DNA from: Falsirhodobacter sp. alg1 | Lineage (GTDB): Bacteria; Pseudomonadota; Alphaproteobacteria; Rhodobacterales; Rhodobacteraceae | Assembly: GCF_000739715.2 (NCBI RefSeq) | Contig: NZ_BBJC02000007.1 | Span: 46,691 to 110,690, forward strand | Direction: 5' to 3' | DNA: 64,000 nucleotides | In this document: one piece after another, positions 1 through 10,379 of the stretch | Numbering within the stretch: position 1 is the stretch's first letter | Layout of the letters: the number at the start of each line of letters is the position of its first letter | Made by a program: the position numbers and the translations under genes | The notes under the pieces: model-generated | The model's input: only the letters and a program-made list of their open reading frames with translations | Database searches by the model: none | What the model was told of the DNA's origin: nothing

Positions 1-1
1 G

Positions 2-661
2 GCCTTTCTTGCGACATTCGCTGCTGCCAGGTTCCACCCTGCGGGCCTGACAGGTGAGCTGGCACTTCCTTTTGTCAGCATGATGATCGATCTGGGAATC
101 TTCTTCATCCCGTTCGGGATGCTGGTGATCGTGGGCGCGGCCAATGCCGTCAATCTGACAGACGGGCTGGACGGGCTGGCAATCATGCCCGTGATGATCG
201 CCTCTGCCACGCTGGGGGCGATCGCCTATGCGGTCGGGCGGGTGGATTTCACGGAATATCTGGGCATCCACTATGTCCCGGGCACCGGGGAGTTGTTGAT
301 CTTTGTGGCGGCGCTGGTGGGCGGCGGCCTCGGGTTCCTGTGGTATAATGCCCCGCCGGCGGCCGTCTTTATGGGGGACACCGGAAGCCTTGCGCTGGGC
401 GGTGCTCTGGGTGCGATTGCCGTCTGCATCAAGCACGAGATCGTTCTGGCCATCGTCGGCGGACTGTTCGTGGTCGAGGCGTTGAGCGTCATCATCCAGG
501 TGCTGTACTTCAAGAAAACAGGCAAGCGCGTGTTCCTGATGGCCCCGATCCACCACCATTTCGAGAAAAAGGGCTGGGCCGAACCGCAGATCGTCATCCG
601 TTTCTGGATCATCTCGGTCATTCTGGCACTGATCGGTCTGGCAACGCTGAAGATCCGCTGA
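2..661 (+). CDS. mraY: MraY, phospho-N-acetylmuramoyl-pentapeptide transferase (5' end cut off by window)
   Basis: This integral membrane enzyme transfers phospho-MurNAc-pentapeptide from UDP to undecaprenyl phosphate, giving lipid I. The reading frame is open from base 2, so the start lies outside the window; about 219 codons remain of a family that is usually about 360 residues. What is visible is the C-terminal part: the catalytic-region motif [13 protein letters not shown] with its conserved aspartates, several hydrophobic helices, the Mg-binding [10 protein letters not shown] loop and the hallmark [12 protein letters not shown] loop. It heads the division/cell-wall cluster and is followed by murD 57 bp downstream. 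Identification is secure; only the 5' end is missing. Confidence 0.97.
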   Translation, partial: AFLATFAAARFHPAGLTGELALPFVSMMIDLGIFFIPFGMLVIVGAANAVNLTDGLDGLAIMPVMIASATLGAIAYAVGRVDFTEYLGIHYVPGTGELLIFVAALVGGGLGFLWYNAPPAAVFMGDTGSLALGGALGAIAVCIKHEIVLAIVGGLFVVEALSVIIQVLYFKKTGKRVFLMAPIHHHFEKKGWAEPQIVIRFWIISVILALIGLATLKIR

Positions 662-718
662 TCTTGCACCCGGACGCGCTGCGCCGCATTGTGCCGCGCA
701 AAGCAGATGGGGTGCGGC

Positions 719-2122
719 ATGATTCCGGTTCAGGGCGTTAACGGGCAGAAAATTGCGGTATTGGGTCTGGGGCGGTCCGGCCTGGCAACGGCCCGCGCTC
801 TGGCTGCGGGCGGTGCCGAGCCTCTGGTATGGGATGACAGCCCCGAAGCACGTGCGAATGCCGAGGCCGAAGGGTTCCCGGCCTTCGATCTGACCCGACA
901 CTCCGCATTTGACGGTATCTCGGCGCTGATCGTCAGCCCCGGCATTCCGCACCTCTATCCCGCGCCGAACAAGGTCATTGCGCGCGCGCTGGAACTGGGC
1001 GTACCGGTAGATAACGACATCGGCCTGTTTTTCCGTTCTTACGCCACGCGCGATTGGGACGGGTTCGATCAGATGCCCAAGGTGATCTGCGTGACCGGAT
1101 CGAACGGCAAGTCCACGACGACGGCCCTGATCCGCCACATCTGCGAAGAGGCGGGGCGCCCCGTCGCAATGGCCGGCAATATCGGTCGCGGTGTCCTTGA
1201 TCTGGACCCCGCCGAGGACGGTTCGGTCGTGGTATTGGAACTCTCCAGCTATCAGACCGAACTGGCACGGGCCCTGACACCCGATGTCGCGGTATTTACC
1301 AACCTGTCACCGGACCATCTGGATCGTCATGGCGGCATGGGGGGGTATTTCGCCGCGAAACGGCGGCTGTTCTCCGAGGGCGGGCCCGATCGCTGCGTTG
1401 TCGGCGTGGATGAAATGGAAGGATGCTTCCTTGCCAACCAGCTGGCCACATCCGCCGTCGATGACCGGGTGATCCGTATTTCTTCGGGGACGAAGCTGGA
1501 AGGGTTCGGCTGGTCGGTTTTTGCGCGCAAGGGGTTCCTGTCGGAATGGCGCAAGGGGCGGCAGGTGGCCTCCATCGATCTGCGGGGCATTGCGGGCCTG
1601 CCGGGGGCGCATAACCACCAGAACGCCTGCGCCGCCTATGCCGCGGTCCGCACGCTCGGTCTTGCCCCCCGGTTGATCGAAGAGGCGTTCGCCTCCTTTG
1701 CCGGATTGCCCCATCGCAGCCAGCTGATTGCCGAGCGGGACGGCGTGCGGTTCGTGAACGATTCGAAGGCAACGAATGTCGACAGCGCGGCCAAGGCGCT
1801 TCAGGCCTTTCCCCGCATCCGCTGGATTGCCGGCGGGCTGGGCAAGGATGGGGGAATAGAGGCGCTGGTGCCCCATCTGGGCGGTGTTTCCAAGGCCTAC
1901 CTCATCGGCCATTCGGCCCGCGATTTCGCCTTGCAGCTGGGCAGCACCGAACACGAGATCTGCGAGACGATGGAGCGCGCGGTGGAGCGCGCCGCCGCCG
2001 AGGCGGAACCGGGAGAGGTCGTGCTGCTGGCCCCCGCCGCCGCCAGTTTCGATCAATATCCGAACTTCGAAAAACGGGGCGATCATTTCGCGGCCTTGGT
2101 GTCGGAACTGCTGTCCGCCTAG
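719..2122 (+). CDS. murD: MurD, UDP-N-acetylmuramoyl-L-alanine--D-glutamate ligase
   Basis: Cytoplasmic ligase that adds D-glutamate to UDP-MurNAc-L-Ala using ATP. The protein has 467 residues when begun at the ATG at 719 ([10 protein letters not shown]), which follows a GGGGT element; a more upstream ATG at 689 would add ten residues and has no better ribosome site. An N-terminal Rossmann-like motif ([12 protein letters not shown]) precedes the Mur-ligase ATP loop [11 protein letters not shown] at about residue 125. The [10 protein letters not shown] and KDGG motifs of the C-terminal domain are present. The family is usually 440-470 residues. It lies between mraY and ftsW in the conserved dcw order. 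Confidence 0.97.
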   Translation: MIPVQGVNGQKIAVLGLGRSGLATARALAAGGAEPLVWDDSPEARANAEAEGFPAFDLTRHSAFDGISALIVSPGIPHLYPAPNKVIARALELGVPVDNDIGLFFRSYATRDWDGFDQMPKVICVTGSNGKSTTTALIRHICEEAGRPVAMAGNIGRGVLDLDPAEDGSVVVLELSSYQTELARALTPDVAVFTNLSPDHLDRHGGMGGYFAAKRRLFSEGGPDRCVVGVDEMEGCFLANQLATSAVDDRVIRISSGTKLEGFGWSVFARKGFLSEWRKGRQVASIDLRGIAGLPGAHNHQNACAAYAAVRTLGLAPRLIEEAFASFAGLPHRSQLIAERDGVRFVNDSKATNVDSAAKALQAFPRIRWIAGGLGKDGGIEALVPHLGGVSKAYLIGHSARDFALQLGSTEHEICETMERAVERAAAEAEPGEVVLLAPAAASFDQYPNFEKRGDHFAALVSELLSA

Positions 2123-2213
2123 GCCGACGAAGGTACTAGTCAGCAAGGCGGCGTTGCGTTACCCTTTGCAGCAGACCCGAAACAATCGGGCAGGCAGTGG
2201 ACAGGCATACCCC

Positions 2214-3380
2214 ATGACTGAGATGGTCCATGGTGCGATTCCCGCGCGGGCATCGGAACCGGTTCTCCCGCGCTGGTGGCGCACGATCGACAAGTGGTCG
2301 TTGACCTCTATCTTCGTGCTGTTCGGCATCGGGCTTTTGCTGGCGCTGGCGGCGTCGGTTCCTCTGGCCACACGCAACGGGCTGCCCCCGTTCTATTACG
2401 TGGAACGGCAAATGTTCTTCGGGGGGATGGCAATGGTCGCGATGGTGACCATGTCCATGATGTCGCCCGACATGATCCGGCGCCTGGGGGTCCTCGGGTT
2501 TCTTGCGTCGTTCGTGGCACTGATCCTGCTGCCCATGTTCGGAACGGATTTCGGCAAGGGGGCGATCCGCTGGTTCAGCCTTGGCTTTGCCTCTTTCCAG
2601 CCGTCGGAATTCCTGAAGCCCGGCTTCATCATCGTCACAGCATGGCTGATGGCGGCGGGGCAGGAAGTGAACGGCCCGCCCGGTAAGCGGATTTCCTTTG
2701 CGATGCTGACGGTGATTTCGGGGTTTCTGGCCATGCAGCCCGACTTCGGGCAGACGGCCTTGATCCTGTTCGGGTGGAGCGTGATCTATTTCGTCGCAGG
2801 TGCGCCGATGGTGCTGATCGGCAGCTTCATGGCGGCGGTCGTCTTTGCCGGCACGCTGTTCTACGAAAGCTCCGAACACTTCGCACGCCGGATCGACGGG
2901 TTCATGAACCCTGATCTGGATCCGCGGACACAGCTTGGTTATGCAACGAATGCCATTGTCGAAGGCGGGTTCTTTGGGGTCGGCGTGGGCGAGGGGCAGG
3001 TGAAATGGTCACTGCCCGATGCGCATACCGATTTCATCATTGCCGTTGCTGCCGAGGAATACGGCCTGATCCTTGTACTCTGCATCATCGCCCTTTACGC
3101 CACCATCGTTGTGCGGAGCCTGTTCCGGCTGATGCGCGAACGTGATCCGTTCATCCGTCTGGCAGGAACCGGTCTGGCCTGCATCTTCGGGGTTCAGGCC
3201 ATGATCAACATGGGCGTTGCCGTCCGCCTGCTGCCGGCCAAGGGGATGACCCTGCCGTTCGTCAGCTATGGTGGGTCGTCCGTCATCGCGGCGGGGATTA
3301 CCGTCGGCATGCTCTTGGCGCTGACACGCAGCCGCCCTCAGGGTGAAATGAGCGATATTCTGTTCAAGCGGGGCCGCTGA
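2214..3380 (+). CDS. ftsW: FtsW, SEDS-family peptidoglycan glycosyltransferase of the septum
   Basis: Polytopic inner-membrane SEDS protein that polymerises lipid II at the septum with FtsI. The product has 388 residues from the ATG at 2214 ([10 protein letters not shown]). The frame is open further upstream, but that part overlaps murD and has no family resemblance. About ten hydrophobic segments are visible, with SEDS motifs such as the MQPDFGQT segment, the AHTDFI segment and a C-terminal FVSYGGSS. No strong Shine-Dalgarno sequence precedes the start, so the exact first codon is less certain than the identity. The stop TGA shares one base with the murG start (TGATG), indicating translational coupling. 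Confidence 0.96.
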   Translation: MTEMVHGAIPARASEPVLPRWWRTIDKWSLTSIFVLFGIGLLLALAASVPLATRNGLPPFYYVERQMFFGGMAMVAMVTMSMMSPDMIRRLGVLGFLASFVALILLPMFGTDFGKGAIRWFSLGFASFQPSEFLKPGFIIVTAWLMAAGQEVNGPPGKRISFAMLTVISGFLAMQPDFGQTALILFGWSVIYFVAGAPMVLIGSFMAAVVFAGTLFYESSEHFARRIDGFMNPDLDPRTQLGYATNAIVEGGFFGVGVGEGQVKWSLPDAHTDFIIAVAAEEYGLILVLCIIALYATIVVRSLFRLMRERDPFIRLAGTGLACIFGVQAMINMGVAVRLLPAKGMTLPFVSYGGSSVIAAGITVGMLLALTRSRPQGEMSDILFKRGR

Positions 3381-4486
3381 TGAACCAACCGCGCGACACC
3401 GCTCCCTTGTTGTTGATCGCAGCAGGGGGGACCGGCGGTCATATGTTTCCCGCACAGGCCCTTGCCGAGGCGATGATCGAAAAGGGTTGGCGGGTTGTCC
3501 TGTCAACCGATGCGCGGGGTGCCCGCTATACCGGCGGTTTCCCCAAGGCTGTGGTGGTGGAACAGGTCACCTCGGCAACCTTTGCGCGGGGCAGCCGTCT
3601 GGCAAAACTGGCCGTGCCGTTCCGCATCCTGCAGGGGGTGTTCGGGGCATTGCGGGCGCAACGGCGCGATCGTCCGGCGGTTGTGGTAGGGTTTGGCGGG
3701 TATCCGTCCATTCCGGCGCTTGGTGCCGCGTGGCTGCTGCGCCGACCGCGCATGATCCATGAACAGAACGGTGTTCTGGGTCGCGTGAACCGCCTGTTTG
3801 CGCCGCATGTTGCCCATGTTGCCTGCGGCATGTGGCCGACCGAACTGCCGAAGGGGCTGATCGGGATCCATACCGGAAATCCGGTTCGCGAATCCGTGCT
3901 GGAGCATGCGGGGGCGATGTATCGTGCCCCGGATACAGGCCCAATTTCGGTTCTGGTCATCGGCGGAAGCCAGGGTGCGCGCGTTCTGTCAACGCTGGTG
4001 CCCGAGGCGCTGGCCGGGCTGCCCGAGGCATTGCGCTCCCGTTTGCAGGTATCGCATCAGGCCCGGGGCGAGGATGCGGATGCGGTGGTCCAAAGCTATG
4101 GGCAGGCCGGAATCGTGGCGGATGTGCAGCCGTTCTTTACCGATGTGCCCGAGCGGATCGATGCCGCGCAGCTGGTCATTTCCCGGGCGGGGGCCTCTTC
4201 GATCGCGGATATCACGGCAATCGGCCGCCCAGCGATCCTGATCCCCTTTGCCGCCGCACTGGGGGATCACCAGACTGCAAATGCGCGCGGGCTGGTCGAC
4301 GTGGATGCCGCAATTTCATTGCCGGAGCGGGGGCTGGATGCCGCCACGCTGCGGACCAATATCACCGCCATTCTGACGCAGCCTGCCATGGCCACGCGAA
4401 TGGCCGACAATGCCTGTGCCCTTGGCCGCCCTGATGCAACGCAGCATCTGGTCGAGGTGGTCGAGGCTCTTGCAAGGACGGAATGA
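3380..4486 (+). CDS. murG: MurG, lipid II synthase (N-acetylglucosaminyltransferase)
   Basis: Peripheral membrane GT28 glycosyltransferase that adds GlcNAc from UDP-GlcNAc to lipid I. The protein is 368 residues. The glycine-rich [10 protein letters not shown] motif lies at residues ~16-25, [12 protein letters not shown] (acceptor/donor site region) in the N-domain, and the C-terminal domain has [10 protein letters not shown] and [11 protein letters not shown] for UDP-GlcNAc binding. It starts inside the stop of ftsW, and its stop overlaps the first of two ATG codons of murC. Family, length and position all agree. Confidence 0.97.
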   Translation: MNQPRDTAPLLLIAAGGTGGHMFPAQALAEAMIEKGWRVVLSTDARGARYTGGFPKAVVVEQVTSATFARGSRLAKLAVPFRILQGVFGALRAQRRDRPAVVVGFGGYPSIPALGAAWLLRRPRMIHEQNGVLGRVNRLFAPHVAHVACGMWPTELPKGLIGIHTGNPVRESVLEHAGAMYRAPDTGPISVLVIGGSQGARVLSTLVPEALAGLPEALRSRLQVSHQARGEDADAVVQSYGQAGIVADVQPFFTDVPERIDAAQLVISRAGASSIADITAIGRPAILIPFAAALGDHQTANARGLVDVDAAISLPERGLDAATLRTNITAILTQPAMATRMADNACALGRPDATQHLVEVVEALARTE

Positions 4487-5883
4487 TGAACGCCGCAACC
4501 AAACTGCCCGGAGAACTGGGCCCCATTCACTTTGTCGGTATCGGTGGCATCGGCATGTCCGGCATCGCCGAGGTGCTGATGACACTGGGCTATCAGGTGC
4601 AGGGGTCGGATTCCAAGGCATCAAAGATCACGGACCGTCTGGTGGAGCTGGGCGCGACCGTTTTCGTGGGCCAGAGTGCCGAGAACATCGGTGATGCGGC
4701 TGTCGTCGTGATTTCATCGGCCATCAAGAAGGGCAACCCCGAGCTGGAGGAGGCGCGACTGCGCCAGTTGCCGGTTGTGCGGCGGGCGGAAATGCTGGCC
4801 GAGCTGATGCGGATGCGCTCCAACATCGCGGTGGCCGGAACGCATGGCAAGACCACGACAACCACCATGGTGGCGACGCTGCTGGACAAGGGTGGGTTCG
4901 ACCCCACCGTCATAAACGGTGGCGTGATCCACGCCTATGGTTCCAACGCTCGGGCAGGGGCCGGCGAATGGATGGTGGTGGAGGCCGACGAATCCGACGG
5001 CTCTTTCAACCGCCTGCCGGCCACGATCGCGATCGTCACCAATATCGACCCCGAGCATATGGAGCATTGGGGCAGCTTTGATGCGTTGCGCAAAGGCTTT
5101 ACCGATTTCGTAACCAACATTCCGTTCTACGGGTTGGCGGTCTGCTGCACCGACCATGCCGAGGTTCAGGCACTGGTGGGCCGCATCACCGATCGCCGCA
5201 TCGTCACCTTCGGGTTCAACGCGCAGGCGGATGTGCGGGCCATCAACCTGACCTATGAAAACGGTGTGGCGCATTTCGATGTGGCGTTGCAGGCCGAAGA
5301 TACGGTGATCGAGAATTGTACACTGCCGATGCCGGGCGATCATAACGTATCGAATGCCCTCGCGGCGGTTGCGGTTGCCCGCCATCTGGGCATGAAGCGC
5401 AGCGAAATCCGCAATGCACTGGCCGCCTTCGGGGGCGTCAACCGCCGCTTCACCAAGGTGGGCGAGGTTCTGGGCGGTGTGACCATCATCGATGATTACG
5501 GCCACCATCCGGTCGAGATTGCCGCCGTTCTGCGCGCAGCGCGTCAGGCGATTAAAGGGCGCGTGATTGCCGTGCATCAACCGCACCGCTATTCCCGTCT
5601 GGCCGGGCTGTTCGATGATTTCTGCACCTGCTTCAACGAGGCAGATGTGGTGGCGATCTCGGATGTCTATGCGGCCGGCGAAGATCCGATTCCGGGCGCA
5701 GGGCGGGATGATCTGGTGGCGGGCCTTGTGGCCCACGGGCATCGCCATGCCCGCGCCATCCTGTCCGAAGAGGATCTGGAACGTCTGATCCGCGAACAGG
5801 CCCGGCCGGGGGATATGGTTGTCTGCCTCGGTGCGGGCACAATCTCGTCATGGGCAAATGCGCTGCCCGGACGGATGGCCTGA
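4483..5883 (+). CDS. murC: MurC, UDP-N-acetylmuramate--L-alanine ligase
   Basis: Cytoplasmic ATP-dependent ligase that adds L-alanine to UDP-MurNAc, the first amino acid of the stem peptide. It has 466 residues, starting at the ATG at 4483 (a second ATG follows at 4486). The N-terminal motif [12 protein letters not shown], the ATP loop GTHGKTTTT at about residue 119, the EADESDGSF Mg-site motif and the [10 protein letters not shown] and HQPHRYSR motifs of the C-terminal domain are all present. It overlaps murG by 4 bases and the next small gene by 1 base. Confidence 0.97.
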   Translation: MMNAATKLPGELGPIHFVGIGGIGMSGIAEVLMTLGYQVQGSDSKASKITDRLVELGATVFVGQSAENIGDAAVVVISSAIKKGNPELEEARLRQLPVVRRAEMLAELMRMRSNIAVAGTHGKTTTTTMVATLLDKGGFDPTVINGGVIHAYGSNARAGAGEWMVVEADESDGSFNRLPATIAIVTNIDPEHMEHWGSFDALRKGFTDFVTNIPFYGLAVCCTDHAEVQALVGRITDRRIVTFGFNAQADVRAINLTYENGVAHFDVALQAEDTVIENCTLPMPGDHNVSNALAAVAVARHLGMKRSEIRNALAAFGGVNRRFTKVGEVLGGVTIIDDYGHHPVEIAAVLRAARQAIKGRVIAVHQPHRYSRLAGLFDDFCTCFNEADVVAISDVYAAGEDPIPGAGRDDLVAGLVAHGHRHARAILSEEDLERLIREQARPGDMVVCLGAGTISSWANALPGRMA

Positions 5884-6113
5884 TGACGGCACTGATCTTT
5901 GCGGCACTGTGGTTCACGGTCGCGATTGTTGCCAGTTTCCGGGTGCATGCGCCAACCGGTTGGGCCTTGGTCTTGACCGGTATCCCCATGGTGGGGATGG
6001 TGACATGGCAATCCGGGCCCTTGGTGGGTCTGGTCACACTGGCATTCTGCCTCTTTCTTTTGCGAACACCGCTGCGGGCAGTGCGCCGCAGGGCACAGCG
6101 AGCCGTACAATGA
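5883..6113 (+). CDS. DUF2484-type small membrane protein between murC and murB
   Basis: Predicted 76-residue protein starting [20 protein letters not shown]. It has about three hydrophobic stretches and a basic C-terminus (RRRAQRAVQ), fitting a small inner-membrane protein. It overlaps the murC stop by one base (TGATG) and the murB start by four (ATGA), so it is tightly coupled to peptidoglycan precursor genes. From memory, Rhodobacterales genomes carry a DUF2484 family protein at exactly this place. No function is established to my knowledge; a role at the membrane in wall synthesis is inferred from position only. Confidence 0.85.
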   Translation: MTALIFAALWFTVAIVASFRVHAPTGWALVLTGIPMVGMVTWQSGPLVGLVTLAFCLFLLRTPLRAVRRRAQRAVQ

Positions 6114-7039
6114 CCGAACTTCCCGCCGTGCGCGGCACCCTGACCGCGAATCGATCCCTGGCCGAACTGACGTGGCTGCGTGTGGGCGGGCCCGCGGATT
6201 GGCTTTTCCAGCCTGCGGACGAAGATGACCTGGCGCAGTTTCTCGCGGACTTGCCGCCGGATGTGCCGGTGTTTCCGATCGGCGTCGGCTCCAATCTGAT
6301 CGTGCGCGATGGTGGTCTGCGCGCCGTGGTCATTCGTCTTGGCCGCGGGTTCAACTCTATCCGGACCGAGGGGGATCTGGTGATTGCGGGGGCGGCGGCG
6401 CTGGATGCGCATGTGGCACGGCGCGCCGCAGAGGCGGGTCTGGACCTGACGTTCCTGCGCACCATTCCGGGCAGCATTGGTGGGGCCGTGCGGATGAATG
6501 CGGGCTGCTACGGTACATATGTTGCCGATCATCTGCTGGAGGTTCGGGCAATCAACAGGGCAGGGGAACGGGTTACGGTTCCCGCTGCCGATCTGGGCCT
6601 GCGTTATCGCCAGTCCGAGATCCCGGAGGGCTGGGTGATCGTGGAGGCGGTTTTCCGCGCAGCGCCGGGCGATCCTGCAGAACTGGCCGACCGCATGGCG
6701 GCGCAATTGGCCAAGCGTGACGAAACCCAACCGACCAAGGACCGGAGCGCGGGGTCCACGTTCCGTAATCCCGCAGGTTTTTCCTCGACCGGTCGGGCCG
6801 ATGATACGCATGAATTGAAGGCGTGGAAGGTCATTGATGATGCCGGATTGCGGGGCGCAACCCTGGGTGGCGCACAGATGAGCCCCAAGCATTCCAACTT
6901 CATGATCAACACGGGGTCGGCCACCGCCGCCGATCTGGAAAATCTGGGCGAATTTGTCAGAAAGAGGGTTTCCGAAACGACTTCTCTTGAGTTAGAGTGG
7001 GAAATTATGCGGGTCGGAGAACCTGCTGATCCACAATAA
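6110..7039 (+). CDS. murB: MurB, UDP-N-acetylenolpyruvoylglucosamine reductase
   Basis: FAD-dependent cytoplasmic reductase that uses NADPH to turn UDP-GlcNAc-enolpyruvate into UDP-MurNAc. The product is 309 residues from the ATG at 6110 ([10 protein letters not shown]), which overlaps the preceding stop as ATGA. The FAD-binding PCMH-type domain shows [18 protein letters not shown] and [28 protein letters not shown] carries the catalytic serine. The C-terminal [13 protein letters not shown] motif is typical. It is the last of the UDP-MurNAc ligase-type genes before ddl, 38 bp downstream. Confidence 0.97.
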   Translation: MTELPAVRGTLTANRSLAELTWLRVGGPADWLFQPADEDDLAQFLADLPPDVPVFPIGVGSNLIVRDGGLRAVVIRLGRGFNSIRTEGDLVIAGAAALDAHVARRAAEAGLDLTFLRTIPGSIGGAVRMNAGCYGTYVADHLLEVRAINRAGERVTVPAADLGLRYRQSEIPEGWVIVEAVFRAAPGDPAELADRMAAQLAKRDETQPTKDRSAGSTFRNPAGFSSTGRADDTHELKAWKVIDDAGLRGATLGGAQMSPKHSNFMINTGSATAADLENLGEFVRKRVSETTSLELEWEIMRVGEPADPQ

Positions 7040-7077
7040 TTTTACGAGCCGGTCAACGGCCGTGTCGAGGCAGTGAA

Positions 7078-8001
7078 ATGGCGGGCATGTCTGGCAGGAC
7101 AGTCCGCAAGGTTGCAGTACTGATGGGGGGTCCCTCCGCCGAGCGCGAGGTCTCACTCAGCACAGGGCGCGAATGCGCGGCAGCCCTGCGGCAAGCAGGA
7201 TATGAGGTGGTAGAGCTTGACGCTTCCGCCGACATTTATGCACGGCTGACCGAGATTGCCCCCGATGTCGTTTTCAATGCGTTGCACGGACGCTGGGGAG
7301 AGGATGGCTGCGTTCAGGGCATTCTTGAATGGATGCGGATCCCCTATACCCATTCCGGCGTGCTGGCTTCGGCGCTGGCGATGGACAAGACGCGCAGCAA
7401 GGCCGCCTTTGCCCTTGCAGGCCTGCCGGTGGTCGAAAGCCGTATCGCACACCGCTCCGAGGTAGAGGCCGGGCACGTCCTGCCGCCCCCCTATGTGGTG
7501 AAGCCGAACAGCGAAGGGTCTTCCGTCGGCGTTTATCTGGTCAGTGATGCGGCCAACGGCCCGCCCGTTCTTTCGGCCGAGATGCCTGAGTACGTGATGG
7601 TCGAAACCTTCGTTCCGGGGCGCGAGATGACCACCTCGGTTCTGGGCGACCGGGTCCTTGCCGTGACGGACATCCTGACCGACGGCTGGTATGATTACGA
7701 CGCGAAATATCGCCCCGGTGGCTCCCGTCATGTGATCCCGGCGCAGATTCCGCCCGAGATCGAGGCTGCCTGCCGTGATTACGCCCTGCGCGCGCATCAG
7801 GTTCTGGGGTGCCGCGGGCTAAGCCGGACCGATTTCCGCTGGGATGAATCCCGCGGGCTTGAGGGGTTGATCCTGCTGGAAACCAATACCCAGCCCGGAA
7901 TGACGCCGACATCGCTTGCGCCGGAGCAGGCGGCCCATTGCGGGTATTCATTTGCGGAACTTTGTGATTGGCTGGTGAAGGATGCGTCATGCAACCGATG
8001 A
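7078..8001 (+). CDS. ddl: D-alanine--D-alanine ligase
   Basis: ATP-grasp ligase making the D-Ala-D-Ala dipeptide for the peptidoglycan stem. The 307-residue protein begins MAGMSGRTVRKVAVLMGGPS; the internal ATG four codons in (MSGRT) is also possible. It shows VLMGGPSAEREVSLSTG at the N-terminus, NALHGRWGEDG, the ATP-grasp region VVKPNSEGSSVGV and the C-terminal LLETNTQPGMTPTSLAPEQA with Mg-binding Glu and Asn. The 3' end overlaps ftsQ by 13 bases. Confidence 0.97.
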   Translation: MAGMSGRTVRKVAVLMGGPSAEREVSLSTGRECAAALRQAGYEVVELDASADIYARLTEIAPDVVFNALHGRWGEDGCVQGILEWMRIPYTHSGVLASALAMDKTRSKAAFALAGLPVVESRIAHRSEVEAGHVLPPPYVVKPNSEGSSVGVYLVSDAANGPPVLSAEMPEYVMVETFVPGREMTTSVLGDRVLAVTDILTDGWYDYDAKYRPGGSRHVIPAQIPPEIEAACRDYALRAHQVLGCRGLSRTDFRWDESRGLEGLILLETNTQPGMTPTSLAPEQAAHCGYSFAELCDWLVKDASCNR

Positions 8002-8867
8002 ACCGGCCTCCACGCAGGGACCCTGCGCCTAGCCGTTTCGCCTACCGCGTCCAGCGGATGATGCTGACACCTGTCTACCGCCGCCTTGTCCGGACCGGCT
8101 TGCCCCTTGTCCTCTCGGTGGGTGTTGTTGCCCTCTATCTGTCCAGCGAAACGCGCCGGGCGGAAATTGCCGCAGCTTACGAATCTGTTCTTGATACGTT
8201 TCAGGACCGCCCGGAATTCATGGTCAGCGTCATGCATATCGACGGGGCCTCACCGCAGCTGGCCGAAACCATCCGGCGGATGCTGGATCTGGATAAACCG
8301 CAAAGCTCCTTTGATCTGGATATGCCGGCCCTGCGCGAACAGATCATGACGCTGAACGCGGTGCAGGATGTATCGCTGCGCGTCTCTCCGGGGGGTGTTC
8401 TGGATGTGAATGTGGTGGAGCGTGTGCCCGTGGTGGTGTGGCGCTCGGCTGCAAATGTGGAGTTGTTGGACAAGGACGGGCACCGCGTGATGCTGGTCGC
8501 CGAACGGAACGATCGGGCAGACCTGCCTTTGGTGACGGGCACCGGTGCCGACCGCGATATCCCCGAACTGCTGGCGCTTCTGTCCGCCGCCGAGCCGATC
8601 ATGCCGCGTGTGCGCGGTTTTGTCCGGATGGGAGAGCGGCGGTGGGACATCGTGCTGGACCGCGGTCAGCGCATCATGCTGCCGGTCACCGCACCTGTAC
8701 CGGCCTTGGAGCGGATACTTGCGCTGGATAAGGCCGAGGATCTGCTGGCACGCGATATTACGACCATCGATTTCAGACTCAAGGATCGTCCCATACTCCG
8801 ACTGGCGCCAAATGCCTTGGCCGAGCGTCGTCGGGCGCGGGACGCAAACGCAAGCGGGGGCCTATGA
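7989..8867 (+). CDS. ftsQ: FtsQ, divisome bitopic membrane protein
   Basis: Bitopic inner-membrane protein of the divisome that links early and late division proteins. I chose the ATG at 7989 (MQPMNRPPRR), giving 292 residues, because GGTGAAGGA at about 7974-7982 lies at good spacing; the ATG at 7998 would make an ATGA overlap with ddl but sits too far from that element. A short basic cytoplasmic tail is followed by one membrane helix (about residues 38-52), a POTRA-like segment (MVSVMHIDGASPQLAETI) and the FtsQ domain (LNAVQDVSLRVSPGGVLDVNVVERVPV, here split). The stop overlaps the ftsA start as ATGA. Confidence 0.95.
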   Translation: MQPMNRPPRRDPAPSRFAYRVQRMMLTPVYRRLVRTGLPLVLSVGVVALYLSSETRRAEIAAAYESVLDTFQDRPEFMVSVMHIDGASPQLAETIRRMLDLDKPQSSFDLDMPALREQIMTLNAVQDVSLRVSPGGVLDVNVVERVPVVVWRSAANVELLDKDGHRVMLVAERNDRADLPLVTGTGADRDIPELLALLSAAEPIMPRVRGFVRMGERRWDIVLDRGQRIMLPVTAPVPALERILALDKAEDLLARDITTIDFRLKDRPILRLAPNALAERRRARDANASGGL

Positions 8868-10198
8868 CCGATCTATACCAGTCTCAACGGGCAATGCGGA
8901 ACATGCGGCGGGCAGCGATCCAGCGCGGCGTCATCGCCATTCTGGATGTCGGCTCAACCAAGATCGCCTGTTTGATTCTGCGGTTTGACGGGCCTGACCG
9001 GATGCGGGAACAGGACGGTGTCGGGTCCATGGCGGGGCAGAGCCAGTTTCGCGTGATCGGTGCGGCCAGCACCCGGTCACGGGGGGTGCGGTTCGGTGAG
9101 ATCAGCGTGATGAATGAAACCGAACGCGCGATCCGGACCGCCGTTCAGGGTGCCCAGAAAATGGCAGGCGTGCGGGTCGACCATGTCATCGCCAGCTTTT
9201 CGGGCGGGGATCCGCGCAGCTATGGTCTGGCTGGGGAATGGGAGTTGCAGGACTCCGTGGTCAGCGAGCAGGATGTGGCGCGCGTGCTGTCTGCCTGCGA
9301 GGTGCCCGATATCGGTATCGGTCGCGAAGTGATGCATGCCCAGCCCGTCAACTTTGCGCTGGACCACCGGACCGGGCTTGGTGATCCGCGCGGGCAGATC
9401 GGCAACCGGCTGGCCTGCGACATGCATATGCTGTCTGTGGATGCCGGAACGGTGCAGAACCTTCTGTACTGCATCAAGCGGTGCGATCTGGAATTGGCTG
9501 GGATCGCCTCCTCTGCCTATGTCTCCGGTGTTTCGAGCCTGGTCGAGGACGAGCAGGAACTGGGGGCGGCCTGTATCGATATGGGCGGTGGCTCTACCGG
9601 GCTGTCGATCTTTATCAAGAAGCATATGATCTATTCCGACACGGTGCGGATGGGCGGCGATCATGTCACCTCCGATATCGCCAAGGGATTGCAGATCCCG
9701 CTGGCCCAGGCCGAAAAGATCAAGACCCTGAAGGGCGGCATCCACGCCACGGGCATGGATGATCGCGACATGATTCCGATCGGCGCGGATACCGGCGATT
9801 GGGACAAGGACAGCCGTACCGTCAGCAGGACGGAACTGATCGGCATCATGCGTCCCCGGGTCGAGGAGATTCTGGAAGAGGTGCGCGTGCGTCTGGATGC
9901 TGCGGGATTCGACCATCTTCCCAGCCAGCAGATCGTGCTGACCGGCGGCGCCAGCCAGGTTCCGGGGCTGGAGGGGCTTGCAAGCCGCATCCTCGGGCAG
10001 CGCGTGCGTTTGGGGCGTCCGCTACGGGTTCAGGGGTTGCCGCATCAGGTAACGGGACCTGCCTTCGCCTCCGCTGTAGGGCTGTGCCTGTTTGCGGCGC
10101 ACCCCCAGGATGAGTGGTGGGATTTCGAAATTCCGACCGAACGTTATCCGGCAAAGTCGCTCAAACGGGCATTCCGCTGGTTCAAGGAAAACTGGTAA
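8864..10198 (+). CDS. ftsA: FtsA, actin-like membrane anchor of the Z-ring
   Basis: Cytoplasmic actin-fold ATPase that tethers FtsZ to the membrane. The protein is 444 residues. Phosphate-binding motif AILDVGSTKIACLIL lies near residues 28-42, the SHS2 (1C) domain follows, then ACIDMGGGSTGLSIF and VLTGGASQVPGLEGL in the second subdomain. The C-terminus KSLKRAFRWFKENW looks like the amphipathic membrane-targeting helix. It overlaps ftsQ by four bases and ends about 180 bp before ftsZ. Confidence 0.97.
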   Translation: MTDLYQSQRAMRNMRRAAIQRGVIAILDVGSTKIACLILRFDGPDRMREQDGVGSMAGQSQFRVIGAASTRSRGVRFGEISVMNETERAIRTAVQGAQKMAGVRVDHVIASFSGGDPRSYGLAGEWELQDSVVSEQDVARVLSACEVPDIGIGREVMHAQPVNFALDHRTGLGDPRGQIGNRLACDMHMLSVDAGTVQNLLYCIKRCDLELAGIASSAYVSGVSSLVEDEQELGAACIDMGGGSTGLSIFIKKHMIYSDTVRMGGDHVTSDIAKGLQIPLAQAEKIKTLKGGIHATGMDDRDMIPIGADTGDWDKDSRTVSRTELIGIMRPRVEEILEEVRVRLDAAGFDHLPSQQIVLTGGASQVPGLEGLASRILGQRVRLGRPLRVQGLPHQVTGPAFASAVGLCLFAAHPQDEWWDFEIPTERYPAKSLKRAFRWFKENW

Positions 10199-10199
10199 C

Positions 10200-10229
10200 C
10201 GGATATCCTGTCAAAACGGCAGGATACCG
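10200..10229 (+). other. Stem-loop just after ftsA stop
   Basis: TATCCTG (10204-10210) pairs with CAGGATA (10220-10226), and the stem extends by CGG/CCG around one bulged A, with loop TCAAAACGG. It starts two bases after the ftsA stop. There is no T-run, so it is not a classic intrinsic terminator; it may protect the 3' end of the upstream mRNA or attenuate read-through into ftsZ. Confidence 0.45.
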
Positions 10230-10379
10230 CCGAACTGCCTTCGAAAATAGCTATAAATTGTGAATTACCCCGCTTTTCAGGGTGACGAACAATGGCTTTT
10301 ATGACTAAAATCGACGTCAAATCCCAATAAGGGTGCCCCCGAACGGTGCCGCGCAAAACTTGAACACAGGCGGAAAACG

